Shown: piece by piece, positions 25,268 to 33,936 of the stretch
Layout: each line of letters opens with the position of its first letter
Numbering within the stretch: the first letter of the stretch is position 1
Assembly: GCA_964559835.1 (NCBI GenBank)
Contig: CAZLJE010000013.1
Coordinates: forward strand, 1-64,000
DNA: 64,000 nucleotides
From: DAISJI01 sp964559835
GTDB lineage: Bacteria > Acidobacteriota > Terriglobia > Terriglobales > Acidobacteriaceae
Reading direction: 5' to 3'
Translations under genes and position numbers: made by a program
The notes under the pieces: model-generated
Database searches by the model: none
The model's input: only the letters and a program-made list of their open reading frames with translations
Told to the model about the DNA's origin: nothing

Positions 25268-25819
25268 TCAGCGCTGGCTGGCTTCTCCGGCCTGCACGCG
25301 GCGCAGGAATTCTTCGGACTTTCCGCGCGGGATGCTGAGCGACTTCCACTCCGCCGAACGGAAGTGTTTCGCGAGGAAGATGATCTGGCCTATATGTCCG
25401 GAGTAATGCGCGACCTGGCGGTTGATGGCCTGCATCACCGAATGCGGCTCGTTGCGGATGTACACGGTGCGCGTCAGGTCCGCGTCGGTCAGCGGTTCCA
25501 GGGCGTCGAAGACGTATTTCCAGCCCTGCTCCCAGCTTTCCATGAGTTGCTCGCGCGAGAGGCGGTCCGGCATCTCGAACTCGGTATCGCGCTGGCGGTC
25601 CGACTTTTCACCATCGCTCGTCAGGAAGTCGCGCCACCGCGAGCGCATGTTGCCCGTCATGTGCTTTACGATGACGGCGATCGAGTTCGCCTCAGGATCA
25701 AGGGTGGCGTGAAGCTCTTCGTCCGTGACCTGCGACATGGCTTTCTCGGCCATCGCCTTGTAGTGGCGGAACAGCGCGAGCGAATCCTGTATGTACGAGG
25801 TGGAGAACTGGTGGGCCAT
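25268..25819 (-). CDS. DinB-like (DUF1572) protein
   Basis: 183 residues; AGGAG about 11 bases upstream of ATG 25819. Four-helix-bundle proteins of the DinB/YfiT superfamily keep a His triad for a divalent metal: here AVIVKHMTGN (first His), and RQVAHYSGHIGQIIFLAK (the other two). The DUF1572 signature SMLVKHLAGNM-like segment is present. Members may be thiol-dependent transferases, but no substrate is known. It is read in the same direction as vapBC but with 43 bases between. Confidence 0.8.
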   Translation of the reverse strand: MAHQFSTSYIQDSLALFRHYKAMAEKAMSQVTDEELHATLDPEANSIAVIVKHMTGNMRSRWRDFLTSDGEKSDRQRDTEFEMPDRLSREQLMESWEQGWKYVFDALEPLTDADLTRTVYIRNEPHSVMQAINRQVAHYSGHIGQIIFLAKHFRSAEWKSLSIPRGKSEEFLRRVQAGEASQR

Positions 25820-25861
25820 GCTGACTCAGCTCCTTGAGAACGTTCCTAGATGCGGTCCAGC

Positions 25862-26248
25862 TTACCTCAGGATGTGAATGCGAACGGTGAGTTTCACGTT
25901 TTTCCAGGACCTGTCGGTCGTGTAAATCGGAGCACCGAGCTCGACACCAAGCGCCAGACAAGCGCGGTCACCAAGAGACAGTCCCAAACTGCTTGTCGTG
26001 GCAGCCAGATCACCGGCTGCGCGTGCCTGCTCCGCCGTGAACTGTACCGCTTCGCGGACGGGGCTGAGCGCTAACCCCCACGCCTCATCGGGATCAACCC
26101 CCTCGCGAACTAGTTTGCTCTGGACTTCGGCGAGATTAACGGTGCTCGTTACCGCGGAATGCAACAGCTCCGGGGTGAGCTGATCTGCGCCGGGTTCGGC
26201 GTTTAGCAGGGCGAGGATCGCGGATGCATCGAGTACGACGTTACTCAC
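25862..26248 (-). CDS. PIN-domain ribonuclease, VapC-type toxin
   Basis: 128 residues from GTG 26248, which overlaps the end of the antitoxin gene by 8 bases. PIN-fold acidic residues: Asp in VVLDASAILALLN, Glu in VNLAEVQSKLV, Asp in LSLGDRACLALG and Asp in YTTDRSW. These coordinate Mg2+ for RNA cleavage; VapC proteins usually cut initiator tRNA or rRNA loops. The overlap with an AbrB-fold antitoxin is the classical type II arrangement. Confidence 0.88.
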   Translation of the reverse strand: MSNVVLDASAILALLNAEPGADQLTPELLHSAVTSTVNLAEVQSKLVREGVDPDEAWGLALSPVREAVQFTAEQARAAGDLAATTSSLGLSLGDRACLALGVELGAPIYTTDRSWKNVKLTVRIHILR

Positions 26249-26492
26249 GTTTCGCCGCCTGGCGGCGTTCCGCAATCAACTCGGCCGATAATGACCTGCC
26301 GGGTTTCACATACTTCCTGAGCAACCGTTGTGCCCGCTCGATGCGGCGTTTAGTAGTGGTTATGCGCAGTTCGTCGTCCTCTAGCCGGAGAAGAAGTTCA
26401 TCGCCTGCTTCGATGCCCAACGCTTTTCGGAACGAGGCAGGAATCACGACGCGGCCGTTCTCGTTGACCCTCAGGCGGGTTTCTTCGTGCAT
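26241..26492 (-). CDS. AbrB/SpoVT-fold antitoxin, VapB-type
   Basis: 83 residues from ATG 26492. The swapped-hairpin DNA-binding domain reads RLRVNENGRVVIPASFRKALGIEAGDELLLRLEDDELRI, and the C-terminal helix (RRIERAQRLLRKYV and onward) would block the PIN toxin. No Shine-Dalgarno is visible; instead a TATAAT hexamer ends six bases before the ATG, so the transcript is probably leaderless. An inverted repeat just upstream is the likely autoregulatory operator. Confidence 0.88.
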   Translation of the reverse strand: MHEETRLRVNENGRVVIPASFRKALGIEAGDELLLRLEDDELRITTTKRRIERAQRLLRKYVKPGRSLSAELIAERRQAAKRE

Positions 26493-26498
26493 GCCACT

Positions 26499-26536
26499 AT
26501 TATAGCTGAATGACACAAGTGCCGTAATGTGTCATT
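26499..26536 (-). promoter_or_regulatory. promoter and palindromic operator of the vapBC-type pair
   Basis: On the minus strand TATAAT occupies 26504-26499. Upstream, AATGACACA (26509-26517) and TGTGTCATT (26528-26536) form a perfect 9-bp inverted repeat with 10 bases between, overlapping the expected -35 area. The repeat also overlaps the last codons of the upstream GH18 gene. AbrB-fold antitoxins bind such palindromes to repress their own operon. Confidence 0.75.
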
Positions 26537-27728
26537 TCGGGAGATGTTTGCCAGCTTTCCAATGAGCAATGGGTGCTATTGCGCTCGCGGCTTTGCGGGC
26601 TCGGTGCTCGAACGTGCCCTCGGCCAGCGGCGATTTCGGATGCTGTATGCGGTAATCGCGGGCCAGAACGTCCCACATGGCGGGATCTTCCTGTCCCAGC
26701 ACCCAGGCGGAGATCCCGTGCAGCTTCTCTTTGGTCGCCAGTTCGAATTTTGGCGCCAGGCTGCGCGCGTCCTCGTACCAGAGTTCATGCTGGCCATCGG
26801 CAGCACTAAAGACGACGCGGTGAGCCTGCTCGGTTTCGTTCCACTCCGGCGGATATTTAGCGATGACATCTATGATGGAGGGATACGTGATCGATTGCGC
26901 CTTCCATTTCTTCTGCGCCGGTCCGGCGTTGTCCTGCACGAAAGCCGCCGTCGCCGCTTTCTCGCCCGGCGCAACCGATACCCATTGATACCCGTACAGC
27001 GGCACTCCGAGCGAGATCTTGCGCGACGGCATGTTGGTTCTGGTGAAGTCCACGATCTGCTGCACCCACGGGATCCCCGCGATGGGGCCGGGATCGGAGA
27101 ATCCGGCGTGCTGCGCGTAGGCCATGATGCTCAGGAAATCCGCGTCCCTGGCGAGTTTCGGGTAGTCGTACACGCCGCTCCAGTCGTCGTAGCCGCCGGG
27201 AGATTCGGCCTTGCGGTCGTCGGAATACTTACCGACCACCGCCGCCGTCAGGATCAGGTGGTGCTTGTGAAATTCGACGGCAGCCTCGTGAAAGAACTGC
27301 GTGAACTTGTCGCGGTAGAAGTACTTGATGTTCTCGTAGTCGAACTGGAAGCCGATGTAGCCGTCGCGCAGGGCGTAGTAGAGAAGATAGCGGATGGCTC
27401 GTGCGCGCGAGTCGGGCGTGTCGAGGACGGTGTGCATCAACGGCTGGTTGAAGCCTCGGTTGGTCACCAGCGGCATAACGGCGACGTGATATTTTCGCGC
27501 GACGTCGAGCACGGCGGGTGGCACTTCGCCGCCGATAAAACCTTCGGCGTCCATGGTGAAGCTCTGCGGCGCGATGATCGACACGCCCTGCCAATGCTGC
27601 TCGAAGCTGGCGATCGCGGCCGGACGGTCGACCAGGTACATGACCGTGGTCAGCGCCGGCTTTTGTGCCGCGTGGGCAGAACAGATGGAGATGAGTAGGA
27701 ACAGTATGAGTCGGAGTCTCACGGTCAC
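26532..27728 (-). CDS. exported GH18-fold protein (YaaH/chitinase-like)
   Basis: 398 residues starting at GTG 27728, signal peptide VRLRLILFLLISICSAHA. The TIM-barrel segments match glycoside hydrolase family 18 of the spore-germination YaaH/SleL type: YIGFQFDYENIKY occupies the place of the catalytic DxxDxDxE strand, with the acid Glu conserved; DADFLSIMAYAQHA and KISLGVPLYGYQW follow, as does GISAWVLGQEDPAMWDVL. It follows the triple-fusion gene by 15 bases and is probably co-transcribed. It may cut N-acetylglucosamine-containing polymers in the periplasm. Confidence 0.83.
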   Translation of the reverse strand: MTVRLRLILFLLISICSAHAAQKPALTTVMYLVDRPAAIASFEQHWQGVSIIAPQSFTMDAEGFIGGEVPPAVLDVARKYHVAVMPLVTNRGFNQPLMHTVLDTPDSRARAIRYLLYYALRDGYIGFQFDYENIKYFYRDKFTQFFHEAAVEFHKHHLILTAAVVGKYSDDRKAESPGGYDDWSGVYDYPKLARDADFLSIMAYAQHAGFSDPGPIAGIPWVQQIVDFTRTNMPSRKISLGVPLYGYQWVSVAPGEKAATAAFVQDNAGPAQKKWKAQSITYPSIIDVIAKYPPEWNETEQAHRVVFSAADGQHELWYEDARSLAPKFELATKEKLHGISAWVLGQEDPAMWDVLARDYRIQHPKSPLAEGTFEHRARKAASAIAPIAHWKAGKHLPK

Positions 27729-27743
27729 ATCTTACCCGACGAA

Positions 27744-30700
27744 CTAATTGCCCACCTTGGCGTACGGCATCTCGGCGGTGCGCTCCAGTTTGTCCCAGGC
27801 AAAGGCATGGCCGGTGAGAGCGCGTTTGAGAGTCTTGAACAGCACGACCGAGAACAACTGGCGATAGGCGAAGCGTTGCAGCCACACATGCAGCAGGAGT
27901 TTGGGGTCCTCGGCGTTGTCGGCCGTCCGGCGCTCGAGGAGGAAGGCGAGCGTCGACGCGACGAAGTCGATGATCATGAATGCCAGGAAGAAGCTGACGA
28001 GCTTCTCAAAGCTGCGCGGGTCGGCGGTTTCCGGGTGGAAGTACTTGTTGATCCCGTAGTTGATGGCGCCGAAAGCGAACATGATGTCGATGAACGGCGA
28101 CACCAGCGGCAGCAGGATCTGGAAGATGATGATGTTGGGCAGGGCCACCCAGCCGAGCACGCCTTTGCGGCCGAACGCGCTCTTGTGCTTGTACACCGCC
28201 TGCAAAATGCCGAATGACCACCGGAAACGCTGGCGCATCAGGCCGTTCGCATTCATCGGCGCCTCCGTGAAGGCGAGCGCGCGATCTTCGTATTCGACGC
28301 GGTATCCCGCCTGCAATAACGCCATCGTGAGATCCGCGTCTTCGGCGACGGTGTCGTGATGGAATGCGCCCGCGTCGCGCACCGCCGACGTTCTCCACGC
28401 GCCGATCGCTCCCGGCACCACGCTGACGGCGCCGAGCAGGTCCAGTGCACGACGCTCGAAGTTCTGGCTCGTGACGTACTCCAGCGCCTGCCACCGCGTC
28501 CACAGGTTCACGCGGTTGCCGACTTTCGCGTTGCCGGCGAGAGCGCCGATGCGCGAATCGAGGAAGTGCGGCACGAGCATCGACACCGCGCTCCGGGCAA
28601 TCATCGTGTCCGCGTCGATGCCGATGAAGATCTCCTCCGTCACGTATTCGAGCCCGTAATTCAACGCGGCAGCTTTGCCACCGTTCGGTTTGGTGAGGAT
28701 GAGCACGCGCGGATCGCCGGCGAACGCGGCCCGCGCGACTTCCAGCGTGTGGTCCTTCGATCCGTCGTCGATCACGATGACCCGCAGGCGCGGGTAATCG
28801 GAATTCAGCGCCGCGCGCACCGTCTGCTCGATGACCTTCTCCTCGTTGTACGCCGGAATGAGCACGGCGACGGCGGGTTTGAAATCGGCGGCCGCGCTCG
28901 ACTCGAGCAGCTTCCGTTTGTGGAAGCGGTCGATCACTGCGAGCGCTCCGACCAGGAACAACCGTCCGGACATCAGCACGTCGCCCAAGAAGAAGATGAT
29001 GACAATGGCGTAATTGATGAATCCGTACAACCAGAACCCAAAGCCGTCGAGCCGTGCCGACCATTGTTCGTTGGAGGAGATCGGCGGCATCATGTCGGCG
29101 CGCGTCTTGCCGATCAGGTCCGCCACCGAGACGAGCTGATACCCGCGCGCACGCAGGCTATCGATGATCATGGGCAACGCGCGCACAGTTTCGGCGCGGT
29201 TTCCGCCGCCGTCATGCAGCAGCAGGATGTTCCCGCAGCGCTGGTCGTCGGGATCACAGGGCGGAAGGTGCTGCATCACCGACGCAGTGATCTGCTCCGC
29301 GGTCGCCCGCGGGTTGTCCTTCCAGTCGTTCGGATCGATTTTGTCGCCGACGGTGATGAAACCCTTTTCCTGCGAGATCTCGAGCGGCCGCACCTGGTCG
29401 GCGGTGTCAGGCTCCTGGTCGATCGAGTAAGGCGGCCGGAACAGGATCGTCCGCACACCGAGCTTGGATTCCAGGAAGCGCTCCGGCAGGTTCAACTCGA
29501 TCTCCATGAATCCCCGCCGGATGTTGCTGATGTCGGGATGGGTCCACGTGTGGTTCCCGATCTCGTGGCCATCGTTGTAAATCCGCTTCACCAGCGACGG
29601 ATACTTCTCTGCCTCGTCGCCGATGACGAAAAACGCCGCAGGCACATGCTTCGCCTTGAGCACATCGAGCATCTTCGGCGTCCACTCGGGGTCGGGTCCG
29701 TCGTCGAAGGAAATGACGATCTTCTTCGGGTCGGCGCCGTACTGGTCGACGCGGTACGGCTCGGGCAGCACTTGCATGATCTCGTCCGTAATGAGGCCGG
29801 TGTCGGGATCGAGTTGATAGGTGCGCTTGCCGCTAGAGGGTTGGTTCGCTATGCGGATGATCTCGCCCGCGCCCTCCATGTCGACGTCCTGGCCGGGCGG
29901 CACGACCGTGAGCTCCTTGTCGATGCCGTCCTTTCCGGGCAGATCCCAGATCTGCCACAGGCTGCGGTCTTCCGAGCCCAGCCGCCACAGCGCGAACGTG
30001 TTGATGCCGAGCTTCACGCCCGCGCGCATCTGATTCAGGGCCGTCACCGCATCGAGAAACCAGATGTCGTGCCGCTTGCCGTTGTCTTCCTCGAGCGAGA
30101 GGTGCGGGTTCATCGACGCGTCATCGAAGTCGACGTCGGCTTCCGAATCCCTCGCCGCCAGCCATGCTTCCTGGTTGCTGATGGACCGCGCGCTATCGAT
30201 CTTCGGCTTGCCCTTGCGCTGTTCCACGATCGACCAGTCGTAGCCATAGCTGCCGATGGCGCAGATGATCTTGTCCTTGGGGATGAGCTTCAGCGCGTCC
30301 ACCAGGTTCTTCGTGAACCACTGCTGCGATGCGATCGGCCCGACGTCGCCGCCCTGGAAGTGCTCGTCATAATTCATCAGGATGAGGCCGTCGGAGTGCG
30401 CCGCCAGGTACGTGTAATCGAAGTCGTTGTCGTTGACCGGGACCGCGATGTGCAGCTTCAGGCCGCGGGAGTGCAGGTCGGCGTTCAGTTCGCTCACCAG
30501 CGCGTTAAATCCGGGTTGCGACGCCGTTGGGAAACCCTCGAAGTCGAGCGTCAGGCCCTTGTAGTTGTCACTGGCGAGGAACTTGTCCATGTCCCGGCGA
30601 AAATTCGCGCGCGCGTCCGGGCTGCTCAGGAAGGCATCGATGTGCTCGACCCACTGGTTCTTGGTCGGATCGAAATTGTTCACCAGCGGCATGACCTCGG

Positions 30701-31202
30701 TCTCCGCTTTCTCCTGCTTGAGGAAGGGCATGACCTTGTCGTCGGCCGCATGGACCGTCTTGCCCTCAACCACCGGGAACAGCCGGTTCTCCGCTGTGAG
30801 CGCCTGCGTCTTGCCGTCGGGCGTCAGAACGTGGAGCCACTCTGGGTACAGAATATCGATCTGGTGCACGTATTCCCGGAGAGATGCGAAGCTGGCCGCG
30901 TCCCATGTAACGTAGAAGGCGGCGCGGATGCCTTCCCCCGAATTGAACGTGACCTGCGTCGGCGGCTTGCTGGTTTTTTTGCGAGCGGTGCGGGGATTGG
31001 CTTTCTTCCGCTCTTTTTCTTTGAGTGCGCGGTACGGGCGGCGCGGCTCGGTCAAGGACAGGTGAGCGAGCGTGACGCTGCGAAAGACGGAGATGATAAA
31101 GAAGACGATGAGTACGGTGGTGACCAGGCCGACGATGTCGAGCAACCGGCGCAGGCGTTTCCAGCGCGTGCGCCGCGGGTCGTAGAAGATCGGCTTAGCC
31201 AT
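27744..31202 (-). CDS. trifunctional GH18 - NodB polysaccharide deacetylase - family 2 glycosyltransferase
   Basis: 1152 residues from ATG 31202 (the frame is open 34 codons further up). Order: N-terminal membrane helix (about 20-43); GH18-like domain (about 90-430) with YKGLTLDFEGF and DGLILMNYDEHF; NodB deacetylase (about 485-690) with ISFDDGPDPEW, GHEIGNHTWTHPD and LLLHDGGG; membrane helices; family 2 glycosyltransferase (about 765-1020) with VLIPAYNEEKVIEQT, VIDDGSKDHT, GIDADTMI, AEDADLT and the QRFRW motif; further helices. It could synthesise, deacetylate and trim an N-acetylated beta-glycan such as poly-N-acetylglucosamine at the inner membrane. Such fusions are known in several phyla. 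The substrate is inferred. Confidence 0.92.
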   Translation of the reverse strand: MAKPIFYDPRRTRWKRLRRLLDIVGLVTTVLIVFFIISVFRSVTLAHLSLTEPRRPYRALKEKERKKANPRTARKKTSKPPTQVTFNSGEGIRAAFYVTWDAASFASLREYVHQIDILYPEWLHVLTPDGKTQALTAENRLFPVVEGKTVHAADDKVMPFLKQEKAETEVMPLVNNFDPTKNQWVEHIDAFLSSPDARANFRRDMDKFLASDNYKGLTLDFEGFPTASQPGFNALVSELNADLHSRGLKLHIAVPVNDNDFDYTYLAAHSDGLILMNYDEHFQGGDVGPIASQQWFTKNLVDALKLIPKDKIICAIGSYGYDWSIVEQRKGKPKIDSARSISNQEAWLAARDSEADVDFDDASMNPHLSLEEDNGKRHDIWFLDAVTALNQMRAGVKLGINTFALWRLGSEDRSLWQIWDLPGKDGIDKELTVVPPGQDVDMEGAGEIIRIANQPSSGKRTYQLDPDTGLITDEIMQVLPEPYRVDQYGADPKKIVISFDDGPDPEWTPKMLDVLKAKHVPAAFFVIGDEAEKYPSLVKRIYNDGHEIGNHTWTHPDISNIRRGFMEIELNLPERFLESKLGVRTILFRPPYSIDQEPDTADQVRPLEISQEKGFITVGDKIDPNDWKDNPRATAEQITASVMQHLPPCDPDDQRCGNILLLHDGGGNRAETVRALPMIIDSLRARGYQLVSVADLIGKTRADMMPPISSNEQWSARLDGFGFWLYGFINYAIVIIFFLGDVLMSGRLFLVGALAVIDRFHKRKLLESSAAADFKPAVAVLIPAYNEEKVIEQTVRAALNSDYPRLRVIVIDDGSKDHTLEVARAAFAGDPRVLILTKPNGGKAAALNYGLEYVTEEIFIGIDADTMIARSAVSMLVPHFLDSRIGALAGNAKVGNRVNLWTRWQALEYVTSQNFERRALDLLGAVSVVPGAIGAWRTSAVRDAGAFHHDTVAEDADLTMALLQAGYRVEYEDRALAFTEAPMNANGLMRQRFRWSFGILQAVYKHKSAFGRKGVLGWVALPNIIIFQILLPLVSPFIDIMFAFGAINYGINKYFHPETADPRSFEKLVSFFLAFMIIDFVASTLAFLLERRTADNAEDPKLLLHVWLQRFAYRQLFSVVLFKTLKRALTGHAFAWDKLERTAEMPYAKVGN

Positions 31203-31280
31203 GCGTAATACGGCTCTCGTCCTACAATGTGCGGCAGGTATAACCGCACCAGTTGAAAAGGAGAATTCCTGCTTAATTAG

Positions 31281-32759
31281 ATGCAGAATACCATTAAAAC
31301 GCACGACACCGGCGGGTTCGCCGACGCCTTACGGGCGCACCGAGCCTGGTTCCTTTGCTTCGCCGTCGCCGCGCTGCTGTTGCGGGCCGCCCTCTATAAG
31401 TTCTTTTTCCTGACCACCCCCGATTCGCTGGTTTACGGCAACTTCGCCAGAACATGGCTGCAGCACCACGTGTACGGCACATCGGGTCCCGATGGAATCT
31501 TCCCGGCCGATTTCCGGCTTCCCGGCTATCCCGCATACCTGGCATTTTGGTTCAAGATCGCCGGCATCGATCACTACGGCGCCGCCTGTATCGGACAGAT
31601 TTTCGTCGATCTCGGAACGTGCTTTCTCGTCGCGGCGCTGGCCTGGCGAATAGCCGGCGAGCGCGCGGCCAAATGGGCCTTTGCCCTGGCCGCGTTGTGC
31701 CCGTTCCTGGCGAACTATGCGAGTACGGCACTGACCGAAACGTGGTCAATCTTCTTTGCGGCTCTGGCGCTGTTAATGGGCACATACGGCGCCGACGCGC
31801 TGGACGTAGTGCAGGCGTCTCGCCTGCAACCCGGCACGCAGCGATCGTTGTGGTGGTGGGCGTGGTGTGGTCTGGCCATCGGCGGCGGGTTACTCATGAG
31901 ACCCGACGGCGGCATGCTGCTGATCGCCATACTGCTTTGGCTGGGGTGGCGGTGGTTGCGCTCCCAGCACAAAGGGCGGGTGTTCGCCGCGGCGGTGCTG
32001 GTCGGCGTGTTCACGTTCGTCCCGCTGGCGCCGTGGACGATCCGGAACCTGGTCACACTGCACACATTTCAGCCGATCCCGAATACGACCGCCGCCGGCC
32101 CGGGCGAGTACTATCCGCGCGGTTTCATCCGCTGGTTGCGCACGTGGTTGGTGGATTACGCATCGCTCGAGGACATCGGGTTTCGGGCCGGCGGCGAAGA
32201 GATGCCCTTCGAGGCCGTGCCTGATCGCGCGTTCGACACGCCCGAACAGCGCCTGCGTACCGAGCAACTGTTCGCTGAATACAACGAGACCACGGACATG
32301 ACGCCGGAACTCGACGCCAAGTTCGCGGAACTGGCGCGCGAACGCATTCGCCACAACCCGCTGCGTTTCTACGTCGCGCTTCCGGCGATCTGCGCGCTTG
32401 ATATGTGGCTCCGGCCCCGGACGGAGATGCTGTCCATCGACGTCCACTGGTGGCGCTACCAGGACGATCCGCGCGGCAGCACTATCGCGATCGCGCTCGG
32501 GGTGTTGAACTTCGCCCTGCTCGCCGCCGCGGCATGGTCCTTACGCAACGCGCGTCACATGCGGTATGTGGGGCTGCTGCTGACGTTCGTCGTCGTGCGT
32601 ACCGTGCTGTTGCAACCCTTCACGCCGCCGGAGCCGAGATACGTGCTGGAGTGTTACCCCGTGGTGCTGGCGTTGGCGGGAGCGGCCGCCGGGCGCTCTC
32701 GCGAGCACTCGACCTTGCTCCGGTCATGCGAGAAGATTGGTCAGGGAGAGAGGATTTGA
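31281..32759 (+). CDS. ArnT/PMT-like (GT39-type) membrane glycosyltransferase, C-terminus altered
   Basis: 492 residues with about eleven membrane segments. The first periplasmic loop FLTTPDSLVYGNFARTWL carries the Asp usual in GT-C enzymes, which use polyprenyl-phosphate sugars to glycosylate proteins or lipids outside the membrane. GFRLPGYPAYLAFW-like and TALTETWSIFFAAL segments fit the family. GGAG stands rather far (about 17 bases) from the ATG. The last seven codons lie within a tRNA-Pro-like sequence that supplies the stop, so the original C-terminus seems to have been replaced. It is divergent from the triple-fusion gene and may act on the same cell-surface glycan. Confidence 0.8.
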   Translation: MQNTIKTHDTGGFADALRAHRAWFLCFAVAALLLRAALYKFFFLTTPDSLVYGNFARTWLQHHVYGTSGPDGIFPADFRLPGYPAYLAFWFKIAGIDHYGAACIGQIFVDLGTCFLVAALAWRIAGERAAKWAFALAALCPFLANYASTALTETWSIFFAALALLMGTYGADALDVVQASRLQPGTQRSLWWWAWCGLAIGGGLLMRPDGGMLLIAILLWLGWRWLRSQHKGRVFAAAVLVGVFTFVPLAPWTIRNLVTLHTFQPIPNTTAAGPGEYYPRGFIRWLRTWLVDYASLEDIGFRAGGEEMPFEAVPDRAFDTPEQRLRTEQLFAEYNETTDMTPELDAKFAELARERIRHNPLRFYVALPAICALDMWLRPRTEMLSIDVHWWRYQDDPRGSTIAIALGVLNFALLAAAAWSLRNARHMRYVGLLLTFVVVRTVLLQPFTPPEPRYVLECYPVVLALAGAAAGRSREHSTLLRSCEKIGQGERI

Positions 32760-32784
32760 ACTCCGGACCCCTCGTCCCGGACCA
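32738..32784 (-). pseudogene. tRNA-Pro(CGG) 3' fragment
   Basis: Read on the minus strand, this segment aligns from the anticodon arm to the CCA end with the intact tRNA-Pro at 45931-46007; TTCAAATCCTCTCTCCC is identical and the anticodon loop is TCCGGGA. The 5' half is absent and the T stem no longer pairs, so it is not a functional tRNA. Such 3' fragments are what integration and loss of elements at tRNA genes leave behind. Confidence 0.75.
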
Positions 32785-32901
32785 ACAAAGAGTCAACTTC
32801 TAAATCCTTCATTCGGCGCCTTAGGAGCCGGAAGGCCACTTTTTTCTCGCCTCAACGAGACCAGCGAACCCGTGCGAGAAACTATCTTCAATATGCGACT
32901 A

Positions 32902-32930
32902 TTGTCTTTTATAAGAGACAATCATACACT
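32902..32930 (+). promoter_or_regulatory. promoter with overlapping palindrome
   Basis: TTGTCT (32902-32907), 17 bases, TACACT (32925-32930) resembles a -35/-10 pair. The same site contains the near-perfect palindrome TTGTCTTTTATAAGAGACAA (32902-32921). A repressor bound there would block the promoter, which fits autoregulation by the winged-helix protein encoded 11 bases downstream. Confidence 0.6.
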
Positions 32931-32940
32931 TTAATAGTCA

Positions 32941-33936
32941 ATGCGACGTCCCAAGGAACATCAAAATCGTCTCGTGAATCCGCTAAACGAGATCTTCGGC
33001 ACTCAGGCCAACGTCCGCCTTTTGCGTGTGTTGGCGCTCCAGAACACTTCATTGACAGCGGGCGAACTCGCAAAACGCGCGATGCTCGGACGAAGTTCGA
33101 TATATCCCGCTCTGCGCGAACTCGAGCGCGTCGGAGTTGTCGAGTTTATTGGAGCGGGGCCACGAAAGCTCGTGCAACTTCGCGGTGGTTATCCGCTGTC
33201 ACGAACTCTAAAGGAACTGTTTCGTGCCGAGGCTCGCCGATTCGATGCTCTAACCGACGCCTTACGCGAATTGTTGTCGCGGGTGCCACGCGTTCCCCTC
33301 TCAGCATGGATCGACCGTGGAGGAGAGAATTCTAAGTGCACGGAGACACTCACTTTGTACCTTGTCGCTCGACCCGAAGAGCTTAATGCACTAACGGACT
33401 ATCTGAACGAGCGGCTCACAGATTTGGAACGCAAACACGATGTTCATATTGCTGTCCATGGCCTCATGCCCAGCGAACTAGAGAACTTACACCGGACCCT
33501 GTTGACCACGCCCAATGCAATAATCTTGCTGGGTGGGGTTCCGCCCGTTGCACTGCTCGAGCGTTCTCGATCCACTGCCAAAACGCCCACGATCGCCTCA
33601 CACGATGAACATGATGCGCGTTCTCGCAGATTAGCCGTAGCGATTGCAGCCAAGATCAGGAGAGACCCCGGATTGATCGCGATCGCAGAGGGGCGCGTTA
33701 GACGCCGGGTTCGTGAAGCTAGTCCTCGCGAACGCCGGGAACTCGCGGAATGGATTCGGATTCTCTCCACTATGTCGCCGGCACGGCTTCAGAGATTCCT
33801 ACTGGAGGATAGCGAGCGCGCCATTCGATTGCGGCAAACGTTGCCTGCCCTGAATTTTCTATCGCCGGTCGAACGCGACGCGGTCATGCGCAGTCAGACG
33901 GATGCGGAAGTGGTAGCTGCTCTTAATCATCGATGA
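32941..33936 (+). CDS. winged-helix protein with degenerate nucleotidyltransferase-like domain (putative antitoxin/regulator)
   Basis: 331 residues. Residues about 20-85 form a winged helix (VRLLRVLALQNTSLTAGELAKRAMLGRSSIYPALRELERVGVVEF). Then comes LSAWIDRGGENSKCTETLTLYLVARPEELNALTDYLNERLTDLE, laid out like a minimal nucleotidyltransferase but without the GS and DxD catalytic motifs. The C-terminal third is Arg-rich and helical. The stop overlaps the next ATG (ATGA), a tight bicistron with a DUF6036-type nucleotidyltransferase. By analogy with AbiEi/AbiEii this would be the DNA-binding antitoxin; that is inference. Lower GC than the flanks and the tRNA fragment upstream suggest acquisition. 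Confidence 0.65.
   Translation: MRRPKEHQNRLVNPLNEIFGTQANVRLLRVLALQNTSLTAGELAKRAMLGRSSIYPALRELERVGVVEFIGAGPRKLVQLRGGYPLSRTLKELFRAEARRFDALTDALRELLSRVPRVPLSAWIDRGGENSKCTETLTLYLVARPEELNALTDYLNERLTDLERKHDVHIAVHGLMPSELENLHRTLLTTPNAIILLGGVPPVALLERSRSTAKTPTIASHDEHDARSRRLAVAIAAKIRRDPGLIAIAEGRVRRRVREASPRERRELAEWIRILSTMSPARLQRFLLEDSERAIRLRQTLPALNFLSPVERDAVMRSQTDAEVVAALNHR

Noticed and set aside
28356..31208. 950-codon open frame on the plus strand opposite the GH18-NodB-GT2 gene
   Set aside because: Arg/Val/Asp-rich mirror translation typical of antisense frames in GC-rich coding DNA; the minus strand carries three recognised enzyme domains.
32737..32934. Short frame reading REDLNSGPLVPDQ as a small gene
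   Set aside because: This translation comes from the tRNA-Pro fragment on the other strand, a known kind of false gene.
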